Shown piece after piece: positions 46,816-58,600 of a DNA stretch of 64,000 nt. A program made the translations under genes and the position numbers. The notes beneath the pieces were generated by a model. The model worked only from the letters and a program-made list of their open reading frames with translations. It did not search any database and was not told the DNA's origin. The stretch's first letter is position 1; each line of letters starts with the position of its first letter. Source of the stretch: Hemileia vastatrix (taxonomy: Eukaryota > Basidiomycota > Pucciniomycetes > Pucciniales > Zaghouaniaceae); contig JASXTE010000007.1 of assembly GCA_030280995.1 (NCBI GenBank), forward strand, positions 14,694,501 through 14,758,500, given 5' to 3'.

Positions 46816-48351
46816 ATGGCTGACCAAAGTGTTTCTGCTGCACCTTGTAGACAATCCTATAGTGCTAGCTATAGGCCTTGACCAAGGGAGTTGGAGAAAA
46901 ACCAGAGAGGAAATCCCCCGTCCCTTTAGAAAAATAAGTGAGATTGACCTGTTGCAGCAAATTGAAGATCTGTTTGCTAGACCCTCTAATTAAACACTCT
47001 TGACCCCTTTAAAAGTGAAGATAATAGTCCCAGACAAACTACAAGAAAGAGTTGAAATGAACAGTTATATATTCCAACAAAACACAAGCCAACAACACAG
47101 TGAGGAACAGAGAGGCGATGAGATAAAGAGATAAGATGATTCCCTAAAAATCATCCCACACATGCATCATACAGCCAGTGCACAGACCACCCTGACCAAT
47201 TCCCCAGCCAAAATCCAGCTTTCCCAGCCTTTTTCATGCATAAAAGTGCATTTCAGCGCCTCCCCAGCACCCAGGCGGGCGGGCCGCCCGACGTCGGAGG
47301 TGCCGCCTGAAGCGGGAGGGCCGCTTCTAGGCCCTAAAACACCCATACAACCCATAAAAACCCTAAAAACCCATAACTTCACTAATAAACAAAATAAACA
47401 CACATAAGACATACCAAAATGAAAAGAAAATGAAGGAAAATAAGCTGAGACATAATAAGTGACCCTAACTTAAGCCTTAATAAGCACCACTAAGCAATAA
47501 ACATCTGATAAATACCAATAACAACACCATAACTACCCTATAAAGCAAGGTAACCACCAATAAGGGATACCAAAATGAAGAGAAAAGAAAGGACATTAAG
47601 ATGAGACATAATAAGTGACCCTAGCTTAACCCTCCATATACACTACTAACTACCACATAAAGATAAAAAAATCCACTAATAACACCATAACCCCAATAAC
47701 ACCCTACATACCAAATACCCCCAAATATGCACTCCACAGGCCTACCCAGGTTTGGATCACCACAACGTTAAGAGGAAATGGACTTAATTGATTATGATGA
47801 GGCTACTTCTGTGAGTTCTCCTTTGACAAGAAAAATATCTGAAATTAATCAATCCTTGCCCCAAACAGGATGTGGAGATGGAAGAAGTGGAAATCCTGGT
47901 AGACACAACTCAGGATCAGAAACCTGTAATAAACCCCCCAGAAGAACTTCTAAAAGGATTCAGAATTTAAAAGATGCCATTGCCTCAACAGGTAAAGAAT
48001 CTGTCAACTCACATAAAGGAACTAAGGACAGAAAACTTGAGAGTAAGGGCAAGAGTAGATGCTCTGGAAGAAAAGGTAAGAAAGATAGATGCCTTTCTTT
48101 AAGAGAAGAGGAAACCTCTTCCCCCCAGGGATCATCAATAATTGGCTCCTCAGCAGCCAGAGAAAGTGTAAGTGTCCAAGTGGCAGTGGGATTGGTTAAA
48201 CACTCAGTGGGAATAGCTGTCTCAAAATCAGCATCAGTTGCCTCAGGCAGGTCTGTCAAGACCCAAAAAAGTCAACCCCACACCTCCTCACCCCTATCAA
48301 GGAGGCAGAAGAAGAAAATCCAATATGGTCTTGCCCAGCAAACCTTGGTAA
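46816..48351 (+). pseudogene. Chromovirus D ORF1, split by a solo LTR
   Basis: Exon 1 starts at ATG 46816 (MADQSVSAA), is interrupted by the LTR at 46846-47764 and resumes to 47810 (DLIDYDEATS). The 58-nt intron (47811-47868; GTGAGT to AACAG) is followed by exon 2 (47869-48351), beginning DVEMEEVEIL and ending in Trp-TAA. Exon 2 has at least four in-frame stops. The other frame, which continues into Gag, is open over the whole region (47778-49805). Confidence 0.7.
46846..47764 (-). repeat. Solo LTR (919 bp) of the family at 1479-2568
   Basis: Plus-strand ends TGTAGACAATCCTATAG and GGATCACCACA, inserted in exon 1 of D ORF1. Flanks are ACCT (46842-46845) and ACGT (47765-47768); the undisturbed site in element C reads GCACGTCAAGAGG, so a 4-bp ACGT duplication with one later change is likely. 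It contains a GC-rich inverted stretch (47270-47335, GGGCGGGCCGCCC). The open frames 47162-47412 on both strands are by-products of that stretch. Confidence 0.8.
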
Positions 48352-51300
48352 GCCCTTCTATTGATTCTCAAGTGCCATTTCTTGTAGCTGATTCTGTTCC
48401 TTCAGGTAAATCTGAGAGGGAAGATGAAACCTTGAGACCAGTAGAGGCTGGGAGTAGTAGACAAATCACTCATGTATCTAATCCTTTATTTTTAATTGCT
48501 ACTTCAACGATTAACCCTGATATGGCTGTAATTGATGAAACTCTTGACCCTGATTTTAATGAGAGTCTGAAAAGTTACTCTGTTGCCTTATTGAGAAACA
48601 CTCCAGATGTAGCAAAAGTTAATGATGAGTATTTGAGAGATATTATTGCAAAGCAGAATCATATTATGAACAATATGCAATTAACTCAGAAGTTTAATGG
48701 TTTATTAACTGAGCAAGCGTATGAATCATTAAGGAGTGGATTGCAGAAAGTCTATGATGATTTGTTTAATTATAAAGCAACTCATGAAAAGAAGGTTGCT
48801 TTGTGGCAAAATATCAAAAATGATTTGTCCAAATTGAAAGACACTGTATCTATCTGTTGTCAGGAACTAGAGATAGAAAAGATGTATCTGAAGATATTGA
48901 ATGACCATTATTCATCTATTCAAAATAAAAATCAGTTATCTTTTGCAACCATCAATGAGAGTTTATCAAGTCTTCCAAGAATGAAAACAAGACTAACAAC
49001 CATTGAAGAGAAATTGAACTCATTGTTGAATGACCAAAAATATTCTGATATCTCTTTAAAGAAACATATAATGCAGGATGCTCAAATATTACCTGTGGCT
49101 AGTTCATCTAAAGTAAAAATGGTTCCAGAGATACCTGTTGATACCACTGAGTTTCCATCAAAAATTGATGATGCACCAGGATCTTCAACAGAGGGATTGA
49201 ACAATGAGATTACAGCCCAATTGGAGAAGTTACAGCTGCTTCTTACTCAGAAACAAGCTAGTACTAAGGAGACTCCTTCAAATAAAAATAATTGGCCAAA
49301 AATTGACCAATATCCAACATTTGATGGTGATTCCTCTTCTGATTGGCAACAAGTTATTTGCAGAATTAATAACTTAAAAAACTCTTACAAACTCCCAGAT
49401 GAGGAAGTTGTGTCTAAATTAATTTCTTTATTTACCAATGTAGCCCTAATGTGGTATGAATCTGTCCTCCTTGATGGTAATGATTACTCATGGGAAGATT
49501 GGAAGAAATTAATTAAAGCACAATTTGGGGGCTCCAAGTTTAGGATGGCTCAACAAAGGCAGTATGAGGAAACTAGATATAGTTCCTCTACTGATAAAAC
49601 TATTGAGTTCTTAATGAAACTTGTAAAAATCTTAAGAGCTATGGACCCAAAAATGGAGTTTGAGTTATGGAAGGACAGGATCCTTTATAAATTACCAATG
49701 TCTTTAAGAGACTTGATAGTGGCTAGGACTGAGTTCACCAGAGAACCTTCTTCTTTCATCAATACTTGTAATGAGATTCTTCTAAACAACAAGTATGATG
49801 CCTGAAGATTCATTCCTAGAACCACTTGGGAGAAAACCTCAACTTACCAACAGAAACCTCTGGAAAAGGTTGGGAAGCCTTATGCCCCTCTTGCACCTAA
49901 AAAGTATGCAACAAACACTTTCTTCAAGTGCAACAAGCCTTGGAAGAAGGGCCATGTTTGTGACAAGAAGTAAAATCTTGTAGAACAAACAGAGGAGCAT
50001 GCTGATGACACAGTAGCACTGGATGATACTTCAAGTGAATGTGCCAGCAATATTTCATATGAATCTCAACTAGAAATCTTGATGATGGAAGAGGATATCC
50101 ATTATTTAAATACTATTGATATTGATAATGATGCTTTATCTACAGTTGAAGATGCTGAGCTGATAAAGAACATTGAGGATAGCTCAATTTTTATTGCCTC
50201 TCTCAAGGCACCAGTCTTGATCAATGGAACCAGCATTGAAGTTGTTCTGGATTCTGGAGCTGGAGGAAGTGTAGTATCTGAAAGAGCACTTGTTTCAGTG
50301 GATCAAGACTATAAATCAAAACTAATGCCTATCATTTCTGAAAATTGGAGAGGTTATGGCTCTGTTTTGTCCCCCATTGGTAAATACAAAGCCACAGTGT
50401 TTTTTAAATATAACCATGGTTTTGTAAGAGCTATTTGTGATTTTGTTGTCATGAAAAATGATAACTTAAGAAATTGGTTTATTGTAGGGAATGATATTTT
50501 AACCAAGTATGGCATAAATATGGATCCTTCAAACCAATGTTTCACAATGGGGATGAATGGGAAGAGAAAATTTAAGATTTCTTCCTCCAAAAAATTATTA
50601 AATTCAGAATTGAACACATGTAATTCTGTGGTTCAATATAAAGGAAGATCTACAAAAGAAATGCATTCACTTATGTCTGAAATTGACAATGCCTCTTTTG
50701 GAGAACAACTTTCTGGTGAGGATAAAGATTCCATCATTAACTAGATAAAGTCTTTTCCTATGGCCTTTGCTCATGGGTCACATGAACTGGGATTAGTTAA
50801 AGAGGAAATGAAACTTTCATCGTCTTGTCCATTAACTGATATACCACCTAGTTTAAAAAAGAAGCCTTATCCTGCTTCTCCCACAAAGAGAAAAGATATT
50901 GAAGACAATATCTCTACCCTTTTGAAAATGAATATTATTGAAAAGGTAGTTGAAACACCTAAATATTGTGTTATCTCACCTGTCCTAATTTATTATGCGA
51001 AAGATAAAGCCAGGTTATGTGGTGATTATAGAGCACTAAATACTTATACTGTTGATGATATCTACCCTTTACCTAGAATTAGCTCTATAAATGCTACTTT
51101 ACAGGGTGCTAATTATATCAGCTGTTTTGATGGTAACAAGGGATATCACCAGATACCTGTTGAGAAAAATTCTCAGAATTTTCTGATGATTGCTACTCAT
51201 ATGGGTATTAATAAGTATATTAGGATGCCTTTTGGCCCTAAAAATGCCCCTTCAGTTTTTCAAAAAGTCATGGATAACACATTCCATCAAGAAATAATTG

Positions 51301-53757
51301 AAGGATGGCTGATGGTTTATATTGATGATATCATTATATTCTCAAAAACATTTGAGGATCATCTTAACCACCTGTGTAAAGTATTCCAGAAAAGGTCGAA
51401 ATAAATTTGAAACTTGCTTTGAAGAAATGTAAATTTGGTTTCCATTATTTAAAAGTTCTTGGTCATATTGTTTCAGGCTTACAGATATGTGTTGACCAAA
51501 ACAAAGTGGCAGCCATACAACAGGTGAAGGCTCCTACTACAGTTAGAAGGCTCCAGAGTTTTTTGGGAATGTGTGGATACTATAGAAAGTATATTAAAAA
51601 TTACCAAGTCATAGCTTTACCCCTTACCCAATTAACTAGAAAGGATGTTACTTTTGTCTGGAATAGTGAAAGACAAAAATCCTTTGACACTATGAAACAC
51701 TGTTTTATGTCAGCACCAATTCTTGCTTTACCTGACTTTAATCAACCATTTGTTTTGTACACCGATGCCAGTTTCATTGGTCTTGGTGCTGCCCTCCATC
51801 AAAAACAAGTGATAAATGATAAAGTTTCAGAAGTAGTAATTTTTTATATTTCAAGAACCTTGAGAAATAGTGAATTGAAATATGGTGCTACTCAATTGGA
51901 ATGTTTAGCTGTAGTGTTGGCTTTAGAGAAGCTACATTATTACCTAGATGACCAGAAATTTGAACTTGTCACTGACTGCAGTGCAGTTAAATCCCTTTTA
52001 AACTTGAAAACATCTAACAGACATATGTTCAGATGGCAGTTGGCTGTTCAAGAATACAGAGGAAGAATGACAATAATTCATAGTTCTAGTATTTTTCACT
52101 CAAATGTGGATATGTTATCAAGGTTACCTTTACCAAATGATGACTCTAATCCTGCTTATGATCCTGAGGATGAAATTATTCATATACATGGGATATATGT
52201 GGTTGATATGGAGGAAGAGCTATTACAGCTTATTCTGGATGCATATGATAAGGAGACTGACTTGAAAAAGTTATGCACCATATTAAATGATCCAAAGAAT
52301 GCTTCAATACAAGCATTAATTAAAACCTTCCACCAAAGTACCAGAAGGCTTTGTAAAAAGATAAATTTTCTATAGATGAAGGATATCTATATTATAGGAG
52401 GAATTTGAGTAATGTTATTGTTATTACTCCTTCTATGAGAGAAATCATCTTGAAAATTTGTCATGATGACATATTAGCTGGACATTTTGATCTTGAAAAA
52501 ACAATGATCAGAATTAAGAGCACTGCTTGGTGGGTTAATTTTTCTGAAGACACAAAAATATATGTTGAATCTTGTGATTCTTGCCAAAAATCAAAAAGGT
52601 TGACTGGTAAAAGAGCAGGATTAATGCAACATATTGAACCTCCTTATGTACCATGGCAGATAATAAACATGGATTTTGTAACAGGATTACCTATTGATGG
52701 AAAAGACAGTTATAACTCTTGTTGGGTTGTTATGGACAGATTCACTAAAATGTGTAAATTTATCACTACCCACAAGGATGTTTCCACTAAAGAATTAGCT
52801 TTCTTATGGTGGTCTCATATGTTTAATACTGCTGGTTTTCCCAAAGCCATAATCTCTGACAGAGACCCTAAATTTACTTCTGAATTTTGGATGTCTCTGA
52901 TGGATTTTTGTGGTTCTGATCTGAAACTTTCTACTGCCCATCATCCACAGACTGATGGCTTAGCTGAAAGAATGATTCAGACTTTAGAGGACATGATAAG
53001 AAGTTATTGTGCCTTTGGCCTTGATTATAAAGATAATGACAGATTCACTCATGATTGGCTTACTTTACTTCCTGGGTTGGAATTTGCATATAATAGCACT
53101 GTTCATTCTGTTACTCAAAGAAAGCCTTTTGAGCTCTGGCTTGGATATGTTCCAAATACTCCTGCCCAAATTCTCAATAACAAAATACCTAAATTGGATA
53201 TACATCCTGTTGTAAAGTCTTTTCTTCACATGCAACAACTGTGCAGAATTCATGCTCAACAATGTATTGAAAAATCATTTGAATATGAGAAGAAGAGATG
53301 GGACAAATCCCATAAAGAATACACTTTTAAAAAGGGTGATGAAGTGTTGATTTCTACAGTCCACTTCAATTTAAAAGGTAATAACAAATTGAAAGATTCA
53401 TTTGTTGGTCCATTCGTTGTCAGAAGAATGATTGGAGATAATGCAGTTGATGTTATTTTGTATTCTCCATATGACAGAAAACATCCTGTTTTTCCAATAT
53501 CTCTTCTGAAACCTTACACATCTAATAGTGATTTATTTCCAAAAAGGAGGGGAAGACCAAAGAAAACCCCAAATGAAATCACTGAAATAGCAGAAATTGA
53601 AAAAATTCTAAATGACAGAATAGTCACTGCTGAAAAAGGTACAGAATAGTTTTTGAGATTCAAGAATAAATCATCTGAATATGATTCTTAAAAACCTGGG
53701 AAGGAGATATCTAATCTTCCTACTCTACTAAAAAAGTATAAAAAGAAAAAATCATAG
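48345..53757 (+). pseudogene. Chromovirus D ORF2: Gag-Pol polyprotein, broken
   Basis: Starts at TTG in TTGGTAAG as in C, and the frame is also open upstream to 47778. Order: coiled-coil Gag, capsid (NNWPKIDQYPTFDGDSSSD near 49290 to 49805), zinc-knuckle remnant (TFFKCNKPWKKGHVC; first Cys changed), protease (50079-50744; DSGAGG intact), reverse transcriptase (50760-51700; YIDD 51318-51329), RNase H (to 52375), integrase (52405-53500; HHCC, DRDPKFTSEFW, GLAERMIQT) and chromodomain to TAG 53755-53757. Lesions: TGA 49803-49805, TAA 49971-49973, TAG 50742-50744, shifts near 51395 and 52330, TAG 53647-53649, TAA 53689-53691. Confidence 0.92.
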
Positions 53758-53790
53758 CATTTTTTTATTGTTTTTTTTAGAGTGAGGAAG

Positions 53791-54583
53791 TGTCAGCCAG
53801 GCTACTAGACTTATCTGGTAAAATAATTAATTATTTTACTGAGATGAAGCCACACCCCTTTCTCTTACTAACAATTACTTATTTACTGATGTATTACTTA
53901 CAACTAACTAGTTAAGTATATAAAGTAGTCTAAATGATTAATAAATGTCCCATACATTTTAACTCCCTAAGACCGTTCTCAATAGTATAGTTGATTGGGA
54001 ATAAAAATTAAATAATAAAATTATAATAAAAAAACCTTAAGATGATTATATTACTTCATTGAGAGATCTGAAATTCTGTGAAATTAATATAATTAATTTA
54101 TTTGTGATGTAATTATTTGTGACAGTCCAAGGAACTCATACTTTATTACTAATATAAATGATGCCCTTGTTGACGTACCAATTAATTTATTTTCTTATGT
54201 CATATATATACTCCTTTTAGTCACCTTCTTTCTCACAATCTTACAGTAGATGGTGTAAATTCCATGTCTTTTATTCCCTCATTTTTTGCCTATAAAAGGC
54301 CCTCACTTTTGTGCTTTTTAGAACATTCATTACTTACTTACTTCTTATATTTACAATAAAACAATTATTACTATTATTTCTATACTTTATAACATTAGTA
54401 TCTACATCAACGTTTTTCTAATCTATAAAATATATTAATATTTAAAACTACCTCTTATTATTTGAGTAAAACAATCAAATTGATTAAGAAATATGTACTT
54501 TATATTTTGAGAGTTCATTTAAATCCCAAAACTCCTCGTAGAAACCTCAAATAAAACTTCTAGACCAAAAGGACCCCTTCACA
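53791..54583 (+). repeat. 3' LTR of element D (793 bp)
   Basis: Begins TGTCAGCCAGGCTACTAGAC after the purine tract AGAGTGAGGAAG (53779-53790) and ends GGACCCCTTCACA, followed by GTTGT and transposase sequence. Confidence 0.9.
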
Positions 54584-55113
54584 GTTGTTGTGGAACAGCC
54601 TTCATTTTCTGTTCTGCTGTCAAACCTATTTGGCCATGGCAATCATAAGTAAATGTAAGAGCATTAAACTATGACTATTATTTTGAAATATTTCACAACT
54701 TACCTTTTTCAATAACCAAAAATGGTTGTGATTTTGTAGGTCCTCACAGATACTGTGGAATAGATCCCTGCTCATCCAGAAACATTGCTCAAACATGATA
54801 TCATTGTATGTACAATTGGGGATAAAGTAGTCACTCATTAGTTGTTGATGGCCTTCCATATGTTGTAGATTCAATTTTACTTTTTTTCTCTTTGTATGAT
54901 TGATTTTGGAGTGTTGAACACATAGGAAATGATATAGTCTTCTTCTTCCGTATCAAGTGATTCAACAAGAACATTGAAGGGCATGTGAGATACTTGAGTT
55001 TTACTGAATGAGCATGAGGGATGAATAGTAATTTTAAAGAGTGATTGGCAAAAGATACCATTTAGGGCATTTGAATATTGAAATTCATTATGTAATGACC
55101 AATTTAAATGCAA
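54584..55113 (-). pseudogene. PIF/Harbinger-type transposase, N-terminal part with intron
   Basis: Minus strand: from about 55113 through LDTEEEDYIISYVFNTP, a one-base shift near 54880, then MEGHQQLMSDYFIPNCTYND and FWMSRDLFHSICEDLQNHN, the N-terminal helices of HARBI1-like transposases. An intron follows (54703-54626, 78 nt; GTAAGT donor, AATAG acceptor), then exon 2 GLTAEQKMKAVPQQ up to element D. The next residues (LAYG) lie at 45199. Start codon uncertain. The intron indicates a once-functional fungal gene. Confidence 0.8.
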
Positions 55114-55131
55114 TTATATACTTATTTTTTA

Positions 55132-55261
55132 CCAACACGGAGGTAGATGCCCTTAAGACCCACGTAAGACCTTTAAATGCCAAAAATAATTGTCACTTAA
55201 CTGTTGCGTAATTGTTGCGCCATTGTTGCACTTCAAGATGAAATAAACATTTATTGTAGTG
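55132..55261. mobile_element. CACTA-like MITE, truncated left end
   Basis: The right two-thirds match the MITEs at 60555-60737 and 61432-61625 (CTTAAGACCCAC, AACTGTTGCGTAAT, GCGCCATTGTTG, ending TTTATTGTAGTG). The left terminus is missing or altered. Confidence 0.6.
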
Positions 55262-55269
55262 TGAAGATG

Positions 55270-55507
55270 TGTTATGGTGATAGTTAGGTTTAGTTAGGTT
55301 ACACGGCAAGTGATGTATATAGAATGCTGGTACTCGCCCGGCTGTTCCTCATTCCTACCGGAGAGTGGAACAGACCAGGCTAACTTACCCGTGGGTTTGG
55401 GTACCGGCATTATAGGTTAGTATATTCTAAGCAATAAATAAATATTCCTACCGGAGAGTGGAAAAGACCAGGCTAACTTACCCGTGGGTTTGGGTACCGG
55501 CATTATA
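55270..55507 (+). repeat. Copia 5' LTR (238 bp) with internal duplication
   Basis: Starts TGTTATGGTGATAG and ends GGTACCGGCATTATA. About 60 bases (CCTACCGGAGAGTGG to CGGCATTATA) occur twice in a row, at about 55351-55410 and 55445-55507, separated by a TAAATAAATA-containing spacer. The second copy has GGAAAAGACC where all others have GGAACAGACC. Confidence 0.9.
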
Positions 55508-55608
55508 GGTTATGGGCTTTTAATCCAGTCCTTGCGCACCAGCTGTAACCAGTATTTCTGCCGATTTTTTTATTGTTGCCTAGTCTTTCCTTCGACGCTC
55601 TCTCCTGT

Positions 55609-58600
55609 ATGGTCCTTACTCGTTCAAAATCTTCTCCATCTCCATCACCTTCTGAAACTCCTTCCGAAATAACACCTCCACCATCTCCTGTGCAACCCAA
55701 CATGCCTTCGCCTTCCGCTGAACCCTCTACCCGCAATACGAAGGGTAAAGGAAAAGATCCTCCTCCTCATGCTTCTCCTGGTCAACCTGAACTCCTTCGA
55801 TCCATACTCCAAGGGGATCCTTTCTACAAAACAGTCAAAGAAATCCAAATCTTCTGCAAAAATAGCGTCATTCTGTCAGAAGATGGATCTAACTTCAACA
55901 TGTGGAATTTAACTCTTGAACGTACACTTGGGACTTTCCTCCTGACCGAGCAATATCTTCATTTCCCAATACCGGAAGCGATCTTTGACGCAACGATTGA
56001 CAAATTGGCCTTCGAAATCCTCTTGCATTCGGTAGCTGATATTCATAAGGAGTCGATTGCCCGTATTCGACCGACTTATGAAGCTTATGTTTTTCTCACC
56101 GACAAATTCAATATTGTCTCGTGCGGATCCATTGTGACTGGGATTCTAGAACTGGGTTCTATTGTCTTCACCCCCTCATCCACGGATATTACAGCTCATT
56201 TTGGGAAGATCCGAACTGTATATGAAACTATGGGTAGAAAAGGTTATAAGGGCAGCAACAATCACCAACTCGCTGCTTACTTCTTGTCCTCCATTGAGCC
56301 AGGTTCTCCGCTTGCTATCTCAATGATCAATCAAGTTGATCTACGTTTACGAAATGACCCTGCCAACTTGACGTCACGTGAGGTGGAAACATTAGTCACA
56401 AATCTTTTTCAAGCGACTAATATGAAAAAGTCAAATGTAATAGCTCACGAACCATTGGCATTGGCGTCGGATGCGTCTTCTTTTCTCCATGGCATGCCGG
56501 ATCCAGCCATTGAAGAAGTAGCTGAAACAAATGCAGCGTGGGTAAATTATAAGGGTTCCGGATGTTTCCGTTGTGGTAATCCTAATCACTGGAAATCTTC
56601 GTGCCCGCTTCCACCGCGTCCCAGTAACCCTCCTCCAATGCGTCAAAATTTTCCCCGAACTGGAAAAAGCAATATTCGAGATTTCCATGTTCATTTTGAT
56701 CCATGGCTGGCGTATGGTCCACTGTTTTCACATCTACAAAACCAACAACAGTCGTCCACTGCTCAACAACCACAACAGATGGATTCTTACCGTCCTGTCT
56801 ACCCTTCACGCCAACCTCTTCCTCCGCGTGGTCCTCCCTCCAGCGGCAATCCCAAAGTGCGAGCGAAGTTCACAGATCTCTCACTGGACGATGCGTCAAC
56901 CAATGATACTTTGCCGACTGCCCTTGCTGTTCAATCTACATCCTGGACCTCAGATGGTGCTCATGGCCTGTTTGACACAGGTGCGACTGAACATGTAAGT
57001 GGTGTCCGTGCTTTGTTTCTTGATTTTCGTGAACTGATCAATCCTATCCCTCTTATTGTGGCAACGAAAACTCTGGAACCTGCGAAACTGACAGGAATAG
57101 GCTCAATTTTAGTCAAAGGTGTCAATGACTCTTACGTTAAAATCTCCCGAGTTTTCTTCTGCCCTGTTGCAATAGGCACTTTAATATCAGCTTCTTCTTT
57201 GCTAAGACAGGGTGCCAGATTTGATTTTGATAATTACAATAACATATATATTTCTAAACACGAAAATTTGTTATTCATTTCTTACTTTACTAATCAACGT
57301 AAATGGTGTCTAGAACTATCTCATGATGTTCATTGTAATGCACTTCAAATTACACCACCGTATACTTCCGCCCCTGCTGCAAAGCCTCCACTTAGCCTTG
57401 ATCCTCCTCATGACAATAAAACCTTCCCGTCAATGGCAGATGATCCCTTGATGTACTGGCACTGTGCTCTTGGGCATGTTAGCCTCCGTGTAATTCGTCG
57501 ATTAATTTCTTCAGGAGCAGGTCTCAGTCTACCTGCCTCTCTCCCTGATGGAGAAATTAATTGCAATACTTGTAAGGTTACAAAAAACTTGAATGCGGGT
57601 TCTTTATTGCCGACCGAACGAATCTTGGAACCATTGTCGTTAGTGGTATCTGATGTTCTTGGTCCATTTGAAGTCGAGACGTTCAATGAAGCTTTATATC
57701 TAGTGTCATTCAGAGATGTATATACCTCATACTCAGTAAGCGAAATCATTAAGAGTAAGGCTGATGTCTTCGACTGCTTTGTACGATTTTTGGTGTCAAT
57801 GGAAAAGCAGACTTCATATAAAGTAAAAGTTTTCAGATCTGACAATGGCACTGAATACGTCAATGCTCGTTTTCTAAAATTGTTGGAACAACGGGGCATT
57901 GTGTTTGAACATTCTATGCCATACTTATCTCGACAAAATGGGGTGGCTGAGCGATACAACAGAACAATTTCTGATATTGGACGATCAGTCTTATTTGAAA
58001 GCAAATTGGGAAAAAAATTTTGGGGTGCAGCTTTCCTTTGGGCAGCTTACTTACATAACCGTCTCCCAAATTCTCTAACAGGTTATAAAACTCCATATGA
58101 ACTCATGTTTGATGTCAAGCCACAAATGGACATTATAAGAGTCTTTGGTGATGTTGCCTATGTACATGTGCCTAAGCAAAATAGACAAAAACTCGATGAC
58201 CGCGGAACAAAATGTTTTGTTATTGGTTATGTTTCAGGCGGTAAAGGGTGGCTCTTTTGGGATCCTTCAAGAGAGAAAGTAATTCAATCTGCAGTGGCTA
58301 TTTTCCCTTCAATTAAAAATACGCAAGCAAATCCGAGCTCTATGCCTGAAAACAAAAAATCAAAAGGAGAATTAGATTTTATTCTCAATGCACTAACCCT
58401 TGGAGATGCTACCGTAGATGAATTGATAGAAGAACAGGAACTTTCGGCCTTCACTCTACAAAACAAATGTAACGAATTATGTCCTAATGCCCCAAAATCC
58501 ATCCGTCTGGCCATGAAACAACCAGATGCTCATTTATGGAAAAAGGCATGTGACATTGAGCTGCAAAGTTTTGTTGATAAAGGAGTCTGGGAGTTGACTG

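Larger units (their letters stand above)
45205..54583 (+). mobile_element. Chromovirus D (Ty3/Gypsy), full-length but inactive
   Basis: Two 793-bp LTRs (45205-45997 and 53791-54583) flanked by GTTGT (45200-45204 and 54584-54588). Inside: primer site, hairpin leader, ORF1 interrupted by a solo LTR, ORF2, purine tract. Inserted in exon 2 of the Harbinger transposase; the reading frame resumes on both sides. Confidence 0.92.

Noticed and set aside
47162..47412. Open frames of 81 codons on both strands
   Set aside because: They lie within the GC-rich part of a solo LTR and mirror each other.
48345..48410. Intron from the GTAAG in TTGGTAAG/ATGGTAAG to the next CAG (58 nt in FB, similar in D, C and A)
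   Set aside because: The base string after the acceptor is again GTAA, so splicing would recreate the same Trp-stop and would not fuse ORF1 to Gag. A stop-start overlap explains the conservation better.
57408..58004. 198-codon minus-strand frame inside the Copia ORF
   Set aside because: It is the reverse of the integrase-coding region, with no motif, and is explained by base composition.
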